This document shows, one piece after another, positions 16,699-24,929 of a stretch of 64,000 bases of DNA. The first letter of the stretch is position 1, and the number at the start of each line of letters is the position of its first letter. Below the pieces are notes generated by a model that saw only the letters and a list, made by a program, of their open reading frames with translations, was not told the DNA's origin and did no database searches. A program made the translations under genes and the position numbers. This stretch comes from JAJPHI01 sp035541875 (GTDB taxonomy: Bacteria; Desulfobacterota; Binatia; Binatales; Binataceae): the NCBI GenBank assembly GCA_035541875.1, contig DATKML010000025.1:1-64000 (forward strand), written 5' to 3'.

Positions 16699-17470
16699 AA
16701 CCGCTGCCATCCTGCTACCGGCGGTCCTCGCGATCATCCTGTTCGCGCCCGCCACTGCCTTCACCGCGTTCATTGCCATCGTTACCCTTTGGGGTCTCTA
16801 CGAGACCGCCGAGATGGTCGATTCTGCCGAGCGTCCTTGGATCTGGATCGCGCTGCTGGGCATCTGGTCGGTCAGGCGACTTGCTATCAGCGGCGCGGTT
16901 TGGTGGCCGTGGTTGGCGATCGTCGCGGGCTCAGCCTCCTATGAGTTATTCAGCGTGGGCCGGGAGGGAGCTGAAGAAGGCCGCTTTGTCGGCTGGTCGC
17001 TAACCTATCCGTTTTGGGTTGCGGTGCTATTTCCGTACTTCGCGCTGCTGCGAAATGGTCAAAATGGGATCGCTGCCCTGATTCTCGTGCTGTTATTGGT
17101 AGTAGCGAGCGATAGCGGTGCCTATTTCACCGGACGATCGCTCGGACGGATCAAGTTGCTGCCTAAAGTGAGTCCAAACAAAACCGTCGAAGGTGCTATA
17201 GGCGGTTTGCTCGCGACAGTGCTTGGTGGCTTGTTACTCCGTAATTGGCTGGTTCCTGAATTGTCGGCGGGGCAGATCGTGGTTTTGGGTATCGCAACGG
17301 CGACCCTCGCGCAGGTTGGCGATCTCGTTAACTCCGCTTTCAAACGTATCGCACGGGTGAAGGATTCCGGCTGGATCTTCCCCGGCCATGGCGGCCTGCT
17401 GGACCGCACATGCAGCCTAGTCTTTCCCGTTACGTTTGCCTATTATTACCTACGGCTAGTGAAGGTTTGA
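16679..17470 (+). CDS. cdsA: Phosphatidate cytidylyltransferase, with altered signature residues
   Basis: 263-residue integral membrane enzyme that makes CDP-diacylglycerol from phosphatidate and CTP. It has about 7 hydrophobic segments, the SDSGAYFTGRSLG motif, the SPNKTVEGAIGG motif and the C-terminal FKRIARVKDSGWIFPGHGG signature. Two usually fixed positions differ: GDLVNS replaces GDL.ES, and the terminal DR.D of the signature reads DRTC. The GTG start overlaps uppS. The product should feed psd and pssA at 21-23 kb. The usual neighbour dxr is absent between cdsA and rseP. Confidence 0.88.
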   Translation: MLQTRLKTAAILLPAVLAIILFAPATAFTAFIAIVTLWGLYETAEMVDSAERPWIWIALLGIWSVRRLAISGAVWWPWLAIVAGSASYELFSVGREGAEEGRFVGWSLTYPFWVAVLFPYFALLRNGQNGIAALILVLLLVVASDSGAYFTGRSLGRIKLLPKVSPNKTVEGAIGGLLATVLGGLLLRNWLVPELSAGQIVVLGIATATLAQVGDLVNSAFKRIARVKDSGWIFPGHGGLLDRTCSLVFPVTFAYYYLRLVKV

Positions 17471-17482
17471 GCTGCCTGCATA

Positions 17483-18826
17483 ATGATCACATCTATCGTC
17501 GCCGCTGTCGTAATTTTTTCGATCCTCATAGTCATTCACGAAGCCGGTCACTTTGCTGTAGCAAAGCGGATGGGCGTGCGGGTGTTGCGTTTCTCGTTGG
17601 GCTATCCGCCGCGCGTATGGGGTTTCCGACACGGCGAGACGGATTACGCGATCGGCGCTACTCCGCTTGGTGGCTACGTCAGGATGCTAGGAGATGAGGT
17701 CTCGGCCGAGCCGAGCACCGAAACACTCCAGGGATACCTCGAAGAACTTCGTCTCGACGTGCTCGATGCGATCCAACGTTCTGGATGGTCGGCACGGATC
17801 GGCGAGACTGGTGACGCGGCGCTAAAGAAGTTCGCCGATCAGCCGGAAGCGGAGTTCGCGAAGCAGCTCGGCCGCCCGATCAAGAGCGATGAGCTAGTGC
17901 TGCTACGCGAGATCGCCCGGACGAGCGGCGTCAAAGTAGCAATCGAATGGCTGGCGGAAAATCGTCCGGCGGCGCTGCTCGAAGAGTACAATCAGCGCGC
18001 CTTTCCCACTCAGCCTCTACGCAGCCGCTTCGCGATCGTCTTGGCTGGGCCTGCCGCTAATATTCTCTTCGCCCCGATCCTGATGACGTTGCTCTATATG
18101 GTCGGTGTGCCAGAGGTGCTGCCCATCCTGCGCCCTGTCGATAAGACTACGCCAGCGTACGTGGCGGGGCTTCGCGAGGGCGATCGGGTTCTGGCGATCG
18201 ATGGAACACCCGTAGACGCCTGGGAAGATTTTGCGCAGGCGGTTAAGAGTAGCGATGGCAAGGAGTTGAACTTCTCGGTCACGCGGCAGCAGGCCGGGGG
18301 CGTCACGCGCTTGAATATCGTGGTGAAGCCCAAAAAAGAGGTCACCGATACGGGTTATGGGGACAAGGCTCCAAATTGGATAATTGGGGTAAGGCCCGGC
18401 CCTGGTGCGGAGATCACGAAACGTTACGGACCAGTTGCCGCCGTAGCCCACGGCGTTAGCGGGACCGTCCGGATGGCCGCGATGCTGGGAGTGGGCATCG
18501 CCAAGATAATCCAAGGCGCCACTCCAGTCCGTCAGGCGCTCGGCGGACCGATCATGATCGCGCAAATGGCCGGCCGCGAGGTGCATCAAGGCTTCGCCGA
18601 CGTTGTGATGTTCATGGTGTCGATCAGCCTGGAATTGGGTATCATCAATCTGCTGCCGGTTCCGCTGCTTGACGGCGGACATCTGCTGTTTTTCATTATC
18701 GAAGGAATCAAGGGCGAACCGCTCAAACTGCGCCATCGCGAAATCGCGATGCAGGTGGGGCTGTTCTTGCTTGTGATCCTGATGGCGTTTGTAATTCTCA
18801 ATGACCTGTCTCGCCTTATCGGCTGA
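17483..18826 (+). CDS. rseP: RseP-type site-2 membrane metalloprotease with an internal insertion
   Basis: 447-residue intramembrane zinc protease of the RseP family, which cleaves anti-sigma factors and remnant signal peptides. The zinc motif HEAGH lies at about residue 18 in the first helix. A PDZ domain spans about 200-285 (AYVAGLREGDRVLAIDGTPV) and the second active-site motif LLPVPLLDGGHLL is near 393. Roughly 100 residues separate GGYVRMLGD from RFAIVLAGPAANI, where typical members have 15-25, so an extra mostly helical charged segment is inserted. It starts 13 bases after cdsA and overlaps tsaB. Confidence 0.93.
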   Translation: MITSIVAAVVIFSILIVIHEAGHFAVAKRMGVRVLRFSLGYPPRVWGFRHGETDYAIGATPLGGYVRMLGDEVSAEPSTETLQGYLEELRLDVLDAIQRSGWSARIGETGDAALKKFADQPEAEFAKQLGRPIKSDELVLLREIARTSGVKVAIEWLAENRPAALLEEYNQRAFPTQPLRSRFAIVLAGPAANILFAPILMTLLYMVGVPEVLPILRPVDKTTPAYVAGLREGDRVLAIDGTPVDAWEDFAQAVKSSDGKELNFSVTRQQAGGVTRLNIVVKPKKEVTDTGYGDKAPNWIIGVRPGPGAEITKRYGPVAAVAHGVSGTVRMAAMLGVGIAKIIQGATPVRQALGGPIMIAQMAGREVHQGFADVVMFMVSISLELGIINLLPVPLLDGGHLLFFIIEGIKGEPLKLRHREIAMQVGLFLLVILMAFVILNDLSRLIG

Positions 18827-19535
18827 AAGTCTTAAGCAGACCGCTGCGACGGTCGGACCCGTGCTCGGAATCGAAACGGGTGGCTCGATAGTAAGCCTGG
18901 GTGTAGTCAACCAGGGTCAGATAGCGGCAAGCTTCTCGCGCACGCTCCCTTCCCATTGCAGCGGACTGCCGGTCGCAATCGATGAGTGTCTCGAGGGGGC
19001 CGGATTCACCCTTCGGGATCTCACCGCAATCGCAGTTGGGATCGGACCTGGATCGTTCACGGGCCTGCGGGTAGGTCTCAGCTACGGCAAAGGGCTCGCG
19101 CGAGCACTGGGAATCCCGATCACCGGAGTTTCCTCGCTGGACGCTATTGTGATGGCTGCCCGAATCGAGCCTCGCGAGGGTACCGTATGCCCGGTAATCG
19201 ATGCACGGCGGGGCGAGGTCTACGCGGCGCTTTACCGCTTCTCTGGCGATGCGCTAGAAAAAAAGGTGAATGAGTTCGCGGCCTCGGCCGCCGAACTTGC
19301 CGGGATGATTGATGGCGACGTGGTCTTCACTGGTGATCCTATACAGGAGGAGGTGCAGCGACTGGCGGCTGCGCGCGGATGCCGCGCGGTTGCGATAGGT
19401 GCCGCGGAAATGTATCTCAGGGGGGGCGCTGTTGCAGGAATCGGCGCGGCAAGAATCGCGACGGGACTGGTAGCGAATACTGCAACACTGGAACCGCTCT
19501 ACGTTCGTCCATCGGGAGCGGTTCGAGCAGATTAG
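18801..19535 (+). CDS. tsaB: tRNA threonylcarbamoyladenosine biosynthesis protein TsaB
   Basis: 244-residue ASKHA-fold protein that partners TsaD in making t6A37 of tRNA. The N-terminal VLGIETGGSIVSLGVV strand pair and the family block GIGPGSFTGLRVGLSYGKGLA (residues 79 on) are clear, followed by SSLDAI and DARRGEVYAALY. The usual HSE motif reads HCS. The start is uncertain: ATG 18801 overlaps rseP by 26 bases and gives a 20-residue leader before the first strand, while an in-frame GTG at 18861 would fit the usual family start. Confidence 0.9.
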   Translation: MTCLALSAESLKQTAATVGPVLGIETGGSIVSLGVVNQGQIAASFSRTLPSHCSGLPVAIDECLEGAGFTLRDLTAIAVGIGPGSFTGLRVGLSYGKGLARALGIPITGVSSLDAIVMAARIEPREGTVCPVIDARRGEVYAALYRFSGDALEKKVNEFAASAAELAGMIDGDVVFTGDPIQEEVQRLAAARGCRAVAIGAAEMYLRGGAVAGIGAARIATGLVANTATLEPLYVRPSGAVRAD

Positions 19536-19552
19536 AGACTAGGAGAGGGACA

Positions 19553-19786
19553 ATGGAACGTCACGAAGAAGAATTGATCCAGCGCTATGCCAACGACGAC
19601 CACGAGCTGCGGTCACTCTACGAAGAGCATCAGGCCCTCAAGCATAAACTCGATTCCTACCGGAACAAGCATTTCCTCACGGCAGAAGAAGAAGTCGAAA
19701 TGAAAACGATCCAGAAGCAGAAACTTGTGCAGAAGGATCGTATAATGGCGATTCTCGAACGCCATCAGCATAATCACGCGCATTAA
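19553..19786 (+). CDS. YdcH/DUF465 family small protein
   Basis: 77-residue, highly charged, largely helical protein matching the DUF465 family. It shows SLYEEHQALKHKLD followed by FLTAEEEVEMKTIQKQKLVQKDRI. It has a His-rich tail (HQHNHAH). AGGAGAGG precedes the ATG at 19553. Members are widespread in proteobacteria and of unknown function. It lies 17 bases after tsaB and may be co-transcribed with it. Confidence 0.9.
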   Translation: MERHEEELIQRYANDDHELRSLYEEHQALKHKLDSYRNKHFLTAEEEVEMKTIQKQKLVQKDRIMAILERHQHNHAH

Positions 19787-19855
19787 GTTGCGTTAGCTAT
19801 TTTTTTCAACAGCCGTAGCGCACTATCGGCGACGGCCAATGGCCAAGCGTCAGGA

Positions 19856-20383
19856 ATGCCAAGTCATACCATTTCAGTCCAGGTTGAGAACGAATTCGGA
19901 GTGCTGTCCCGGGTGGCCGGCCTCTTTTCAAGTCGCGGCTTCAATATCGAGTCGCTGACAGTTAACGAGGACCCACTCGACCCCACACTCTCGCGGATAG
20001 TGCTGGTCAGCTCGGGCGACGATCAGGTGCTTGAGCAGATCAACAAACAGCTCAATAAGCTGGTTACGGTCATCAAGGTAATCGACTTCAAAGAAGTCGA
20101 GACGATCGACCGCGAGCTGATGCTCGTTAAGGTCGCCGTCGATGATCGCTCGCGCTCGGAACTGGATTCCATTGTGCAGGCCTTCCGCGCGCACGTAGTT
20201 GATATCGGACCGAAGTCGCAGACTATCGAAGTTACAGGCGATTCCACCAAGATCAAGGCCTTTATCGCGTTGGTCCGGCCGCTTGGGATAAAAGAGATTG
20301 TTCGCACCGGGAAGATCGCGATGGCGCGGTCGGTGCAATTACACGAAGCTTACAATCATCGCGCTTCACGCGAAGCGGTCTAA
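19856..20383 (+). CDS. ilvN: Acetolactate synthase regulatory subunit
   Basis: 175-residue small subunit that stimulates acetolactate synthase and confers valine feedback inhibition. The ACT domain begins at residue 5 (VQVENEFGVLSRVAGLFSSRGFNIESL) and the C-terminal ACT-like half holds the ALVRPLGIKEIVRTG block. Its length suits the ilvH/ilvN type. The catalytic subunit gene ilvB, usually adjacent upstream, is not in the window; a DUF465 gene sits there instead. ilvC follows after 13 bases. Confidence 0.96.
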   Translation: MPSHTISVQVENEFGVLSRVAGLFSSRGFNIESLTVNEDPLDPTLSRIVLVSSGDDQVLEQINKQLNKLVTVIKVIDFKEVETIDRELMLVKVAVDDRSRSELDSIVQAFRAHVVDIGPKSQTIEVTGDSTKIKAFIALVRPLGIKEIVRTGKIAMARSVQLHEAYNHRASREAV

Positions 20384-20396
20384 GGGAGATACATAG

Positions 20397-21413
20397 ATGA
20401 AGGTTTTTTACGATCGTGATGCCGATCTGAGCGCGCTCCGCTCCCATAAGATCGCGATTATCGGGTTCGGCAGCCAGGGTCATGCGCATGCGTTAAACCT
20501 GCGCGACAGCGGTATGGATGTTCGCGTGGGACTCCGCAAGGATAGCCCTTCGGTCGCCAAGGCCGAGAAGCAGGGGCTCCGCGTGGTCGATACCGCCGAA
20601 GCGGCGCGCGAGGCGGATATCATCATGATGCTGACGCCGGACGAGATGGCGTCGGATATCTTCAAGGCCGAAATCGAGCCCCATCTGACGAAGGGCAAAT
20701 ATCTGGCCTTCGGCCACGGCTTCAATATCCATTTCAAGTTTATCCAGCCCTCGCCCGCTGTGAACGTCTTCATGATTGCGCCGAAGGGCCCCGGCCATCT
20801 GGTGCGTTCGGAGTTCGTAAAGGGCCGCGGGGTACCATGCCTGCTCGCGGTACAGCAGGATCCGTCGGGCGATACGCACAAGGTTGGTCTCGCCTACGGA
20901 TGCGCGATCGGCGGTGGCCGCGCGGCGATTATCGAAACCTCCTTCCGCGAAGAGACCGAGACCGACCTGTTCGGCGAGCAATCGGTGCTTTGCGGCGGTC
21001 TTACCGAACTGATCCGCGCGGGTTACGAGACGCTCGTCGACGCCGGTTACGCACCGGAGATGGCCTACTTCGAGTGTCTGCACGAAGTGAAGCTGATCGT
21101 TGATCTGATCTACGAAGGCGGCATCTCGAACATGCGCTACTCGATCAGCAACACGGCCGAGTATGGCGACATGACTCGCGGCAAGCGGATTATCGGCGAG
21201 ACGACGCGCAAGGCGATGAAAGAGATTCTCGGCGAAATCCAGTCGGGCAAGTTTGCCAACGAATGGATCGGCGAGTACCGCGAGGGTCTTAAGAACTTCA
21301 AGCGGATGCGCGCCGAGGGCGAGCAGCATCCGGTGGAAGAAGTTGGCCGCAAGCTGCGTTCCTTCATGCCGTGGCTCGGCAGCGACCGCCTAGTCGATCG
21401 CGCGCGCAATTAG
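20397..21413 (+). CDS. ilvC: Ketol-acid reductoisomerase
   Basis: 338-residue class I enzyme of valine and isoleucine synthesis. The NADPH-binding GFGSQGHAHALNL glycine loop starts near residue 24, with Arg/Lys and Ser in the following RVGLRKDSPS loop favouring NADPH. The knotted C-terminal domain has DLFGEQSVLCGG and FECLHEVKLIVDLIYEGG with the magnesium-binding acidic residues. GGGAG lies upstream of the ATG. It sits between ilvN and psd, a common deltaproteobacterial order. Confidence 0.97.
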   Translation: MKVFYDRDADLSALRSHKIAIIGFGSQGHAHALNLRDSGMDVRVGLRKDSPSVAKAEKQGLRVVDTAEAAREADIIMMLTPDEMASDIFKAEIEPHLTKGKYLAFGHGFNIHFKFIQPSPAVNVFMIAPKGPGHLVRSEFVKGRGVPCLLAVQQDPSGDTHKVGLAYGCAIGGGRAAIIETSFREETETDLFGEQSVLCGGLTELIRAGYETLVDAGYAPEMAYFECLHEVKLIVDLIYEGGISNMRYSISNTAEYGDMTRGKRIIGETTRKAMKEILGEIQSGKFANEWIGEYREGLKNFKRMRAEGEQHPVEEVGRKLRSFMPWLGSDRLVDRARN

Positions 21414-21426
21414 TGGCCATTGATCT

Positions 21427-22134
21427 ATGGCCCCGCCTGAGCGGGTTGCGAGAGAGATCTTACCGGCGATGACAGACCGTCTAGCTGCGCTTTTACATAT
21501 CGCACCCGAAGGCGCAGTCATGTCTTTCGGGATCGCCTTGGTGGCCTTGGTGGTGCTGGGACTCGGCCCACTATGGCTTGGCCTGCCGCTCCTGATACTG
21601 GCCCTCGCGGTCGCGAGCTTTTTTCGCGATCCGGAACGGCATGCCTCGGCGCCGGCTGACGCGGTTATCTCGGCGGCCGACGGCAAGGTTTGCGACATTA
21701 GCGAGGCTCCGATTCCCGTTGCGTGCGGGCAGCTTTCGCGGCGGGTCGCCGTCTTCATGTCCCCGGCCAACGTGCACGTGAATCGGGCTCCGGTTAGCGG
21801 CAAGGTGATACGCGTCGAACATACTCCCGGGGAGTTTCGCGCGGCCTATCGCGACGATGCGAGTGAGCATAACGAGCACAACGTTATTGTTCTGCAGGAC
21901 AAACGCGGCCGGCGACATGCTATCGTGCAGATAGCGGGCTACCTCGCTCGGAGGATTGTCTGTCGCGTGAATCCGGGGGATCATGTTGATCGAGGTGCGC
22001 GCGTCGGCCTGATTATGTTTGGCAGCCGGGTCGACCATTTTTTCCCCCTCGATTACCGGGTCAAAGTCGTGGTTGGTGACCGGGTGCGGGCGGGCGAGAG
22101 CGTGCTCGCGGAGATCACGGCCAATGGAAACTGA
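21427..22134 (+). CDS. psd: Phosphatidylserine decarboxylase, short type
   Basis: 235-residue pyruvoyl enzyme converting phosphatidylserine to phosphatidylethanolamine at the inner membrane. The N-terminus has one hydrophobic hairpin (residues 32-60). The core shows ISAADGKV, an MSPANVHVNRAPVSG block with catalytic His, and the self-cleavage site FGSRVD near residue 200, where the Ser becomes the pyruvoyl group. This is the short type rather than the 320-residue E. coli type. A second ATG at 21469 is possible. pssA overlaps its 3' end. Confidence 0.94.
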   Translation: MAPPERVAREILPAMTDRLAALLHIAPEGAVMSFGIALVALVVLGLGPLWLGLPLLILALAVASFFRDPERHASAPADAVISAADGKVCDISEAPIPVACGQLSRRVAVFMSPANVHVNRAPVSGKVIRVEHTPGEFRAAYRDDASEHNEHNVIVLQDKRGRRHAIVQIAGYLARRIVCRVNPGDHVDRGARVGLIMFGSRVDHFFPLDYRVKVVVGDRVRAGESVLAEITANGN

Positions 22135-22972
22135 AAGGTCCATGCAGGAAGCGGATAGCGTCGCGCGCTTGCGGCTGATTTCGGGCCGCATGATGGAGCG
22201 ACCGCAACTCGTTACGCCGATCCGACGCGGTATCTTTGTTATCCCTGCGACTATCACCTCGCTCGGCCTGTTGGCGGGCTTCTATTCGATCATCTCCTCA
22301 CTCGAGAAGCACTTCGAGTTTGCCGCGGTACTGATCACGATTTCCTTTATCTGCGACGGCCTCGACGGGCGCGTCGCGCGTCTTTCGCGTTCATCGAGCC
22401 AGTTTGGTGTCGAACTCGACAGCCTGTCCGACGTGGTGGCATTCGGAACTGCACCCGCGGTGCTGCTGTATTCGTGGGCGCTGCGACCGCTCGGATCGGT
22501 TGCGGTAATGATCAGCGGACTCTTCGTTGTGGCGGCGGCATTGCGGCTGGCGCGCTTCAATGTTCAGACCGGCAGCGTCGATAAGAGCAAATTTGTCGGA
22601 CTGCCGGTGCCGGGTGCCGCGGCGATGGTCGCCGGCGTTGTGCTGGCTTACAGCTATTTCGAATTGAGCTCACCACGCACCCTTTGCGCCGCGATGGCGC
22701 CAATTACGCTTGCGTTGGCCGCCCTGATGGTCTCGACGGTGCCCTATCCGAGTTTCAAGGGCGTTGATTTGCGGCATACGGCGCCGCTGGAACTGCTCGC
22801 CGTGGTGGTGATCGTGGCCGCGATGCTGATCGCGATGCCGCAATTCACGACTTTCCTGCTGGCGACGGCCTATGTGCTTTCCGGACCGTACAAGTATCTG
22901 CGCGGCGAACGTATCGAACTGGCGAAGGATTCGGTCGCCGGCGCGCAAACGACGACGGGAGTTGCCTCCTAA
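22124..22972 (+). CDS. pssA: CDP-diacylglycerol-serine O-phosphatidyltransferase
   Basis: 282-residue integral membrane enzyme that makes phosphatidylserine, substrate of the adjacent Psd. The CDP-alcohol phosphotransferase motif is complete (DGLDGRVAR, then GVELDSLSD, near residues 73-100). About 7-8 hydrophobic segments follow. ATG 22124 overlaps the psd stop by 11 bases; ATGs at 22142 and 22190 are in frame and possible. CdsA supplies CDP-diacylglycerol. Confidence 0.95.
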   Translation: METERSMQEADSVARLRLISGRMMERPQLVTPIRRGIFVIPATITSLGLLAGFYSIISSLEKHFEFAAVLITISFICDGLDGRVARLSRSSSQFGVELDSLSDVVAFGTAPAVLLYSWALRPLGSVAVMISGLFVVAAALRLARFNVQTGSVDKSKFVGLPVPGAAAMVAGVVLAYSYFELSSPRTLCAAMAPITLALAALMVSTVPYPSFKGVDLRHTAPLELLAVVVIVAAMLIAMPQFTTFLLATAYVLSGPYKYLRGERIELAKDSVAGAQTTTGVAS

Positions 22973-22978
22973 CGGTCC

Positions 22979-23008
22979 TTGACTGCTAGCGATTGGCGCG
23001 ATTAGATT
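22979..23008 (+). promoter_or_regulatory. Candidate promoter of the leucine leader
   Basis: TTGACT at 22979-22984 is followed after 17-18 bases by TTAGAT/TAGATT at 23002-23008. Transcription from here would produce the leader RNA carrying the Leu-rich peptide, only about 10 bases before its ATG. Confidence 0.5.
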
Positions 23009-23016
23009 AACGAACA

Positions 23017-23100
23017 ATGTCTTCCAACCTGCTCCTCGGACTGCTGCTTAGCCTGGCCCTTACGGGGGCCCACGCCACGGGCGTCGAGGTGCAGGCCTGA
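23017..23100 (+). CDS. leuL: Leucine leader peptide of the leuA attenuator
   Basis: 27-codon frame directly upstream of leuA: eight of residues 5-15 are leucine (LLLGLLLSLAL), then a stop at 23098. The RNA around it can form the classic alternative folds. Segment 1 (23072-23076) pairs with segment 2 (23080-23084); segment 2 (23079-23084) can instead pair with 23125-23130; and 23124-23136 pairs with 23152-23164 as terminator. Ribosome stalling on Leu codons would free segment 2 and prevent termination. A short signal-peptide-like protein is the only alternative reading. No strong ribosome site is visible. Confidence 0.8.
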   Translation: MSSNLLLGLLLSLALTGAHATGVEVQA

Positions 23101-23123
23101 GATAGGCTTGAAACTGTAAAACG

Positions 23124-23171
23124 AACGCCCCAGGCGCAGGGCCGAACAAGCCGCCTGGGGCGTTTTCTTTT
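23124..23171 (+). terminator. Attenuator terminator before leuA
   Basis: A perfect 13-bp stem (23124-23136 with 23152-23164) with a 15-base loop is followed by TTTTCTTTT. It lies between the Leu-rich leader peptide and leuA and would end transcription when leucyl-tRNA is plentiful. Confidence 0.9.
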
Positions 23172-23229
23172 GTGACGATCCTCGCGGCCTAATTCGGCTC
23201 AAGTCCGATGGCTGTTCGGATGGAGAAAC

Positions 23230-24798
23230 ATGATGGCTAGTACAGACTCGTTTGCGACGATTGACCCCAGCAGGGTTCGGATCTTCGACACCACACTGCG
23301 CGACGGCGAGCAATCGCCCGGATGCACGATGAACGTGGAGGAGAAGATCGCGATCGCGCAGCAACTCGAACGGCTCAACGTCGATATTATCGAGGCGGGG
23401 TTCGCTGCGTCGTCACCGGGCGATTTCGAGTCGGTGAGCCGGATTGCTCAGGCGCTGACGAATCCGACGGTTCTGAGCCTCTCGCGAACGCGCGAAGAAG
23501 ATGTCGATGCGGCGTTGCGCGCGGTGGAAAAGGCCAAGCGGCCGGGAATCCATATCTTTATCGCGACCTCCGATATCCACATGAAGTACAAGCTCAACAT
23601 GACGCGCGAGGATGTGCTCAGCGCGGCAACGTGGGCCGTGACGCGCGCGAAGAAGCATCTCGACTATATCGAGTTCTCGTGCGAAGACGCCTCGCGCAGC
23701 GACTGGGACTTCATGGCCAAGATCTGCACCGAGGTAATTCGAGCCGGTGCCCGAATTATCAATCTGCCCGATACGACCGGTCACGCGATTCCGACCGAGT
23801 ACGGCGAGATGTTCGATTACATGCGCACCCATGTCGAGGGTGCGGACAAGGTTATCTGGAGTGCCCACTGCCATAACGATTTGGGCTTGGCCGTCGCGAA
23901 CTCGCTCTCTGCGATTCGTCACGGTGTCCGCCAAATCGAGTGCACGATCAACGGTATCGGCGAGCGCGCTGGGAACACCTCGATGGAAGAGGTCGTGATG
24001 GCGCTGAAGACGCGCAGCGACCTGATGGGCGTCGACTGCGGCGTGGTGACCCAGCAGATTTATCCGACCTCGCGACTGCTCTCGCAGATAATCGGGCAGC
24101 CGGTGCCGCCGAACAAACCGATCGTCGGTGACAACGCCTTCGCGCACGAAGCCGGCATTCACCAGGACGGCGTGCTCAAGAACAAGCTGACCTACGAAAT
24201 CATGAAGCCCGAGGATATTGGGATTCCATCGAACAAGCTGGTGCTCGGCAAACATTCCGGCCGCCACGCTTTCACGAATCGGCTGAAAGAGCTGGGCGTC
24301 GATCCCGCGACGATCGACGTGCAGCGGGCCTTCGCCGCCTTCAAGGCTCTGTGCGATAAAAAGAAAATCGTCTATGACGACGATATTCTCGCGCTCGCCA
24401 ATGAAGAGCGTCGCACCGCCGATACTTATGAGCTGATCGATCTGAAAGTCACGTCGTCCAGTAAAAGCGAACCCCATGCGGAGGTTACGCTCCGGGTGGC
24501 CGGTGCGGAGAAGAGTGCCGAAGCGAACGGCGACGGGATGGTCGATGCGTGCTACAAGGCCATCTACCAGATTGCTGGAATCACCCCGACGCTCGAACGC
24601 TACGCGGTGAAGGCGATCACGGGTGGAACCGACGCGCTGGGCGAAGTTTCGTGCATGGTGCGTGAGGACGGAATGACGGTTGCCGGCCAGGGCGCTCATA
24701 GCGATATCGTGATGGCGAGCGCATTGGCGCTGGTGAACGCGCTGAATCGCCTGCAGGCACGGAATCGCGCGACCGCTGCCGTCGTCGAAGGGCACTAA
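23230..24798 (+). CDS. leuA: 2-isopropylmalate synthase
   Basis: 522-residue first committed enzyme of leucine synthesis, condensing acetyl-CoA with 2-oxoisovalerate. The catalytic barrel starts with IFDTTLRDGEQSPGCTM. The metal-binding HCHND is near residue 217, the glycine-rich NGIGERAGNTSMEE near 240, and AGIHQDGVLK near 308. The C-terminal regulatory domain for leucine feedback spans about 400-522. GGAG precedes tandem ATGs at 23230 and 23233. It sits behind the leucine attenuator, so both transcription and enzyme activity are probably leucine-controlled. Confidence 0.97.
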   Translation: MMASTDSFATIDPSRVRIFDTTLRDGEQSPGCTMNVEEKIAIAQQLERLNVDIIEAGFAASSPGDFESVSRIAQALTNPTVLSLSRTREEDVDAALRAVEKAKRPGIHIFIATSDIHMKYKLNMTREDVLSAATWAVTRAKKHLDYIEFSCEDASRSDWDFMAKICTEVIRAGARIINLPDTTGHAIPTEYGEMFDYMRTHVEGADKVIWSAHCHNDLGLAVANSLSAIRHGVRQIECTINGIGERAGNTSMEEVVMALKTRSDLMGVDCGVVTQQIYPTSRLLSQIIGQPVPPNKPIVGDNAFAHEAGIHQDGVLKNKLTYEIMKPEDIGIPSNKLVLGKHSGRHAFTNRLKELGVDPATIDVQRAFAAFKALCDKKKIVYDDDILALANEERRTADTYELIDLKVTSSSKSEPHAEVTLRVAGAEKSAEANGDGMVDACYKAIYQIAGITPTLERYAVKAITGGTDALGEVSCMVREDGMTVAGQGAHSDIVMASALALVNALNRLQARNRATAAVVEGH

Positions 24799-24929
24799 AG
24801 GCTAAGGCTTGCCGCTATCGCTTACATCGGCTAAGTGCTAAGCCATTGTTTATCAATTGAGGTTATCGCGACTCTGCTCGATGAAAGGCCGCCTGCTGGT
24901 GCGATGACACCGGCGCTCAACGCTCGTAA

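Noticed and set aside
23413..24795. 460-codon open frame opposite leuA
   Set aside because: Antisense shadow of leuA with no recognisable protein features.
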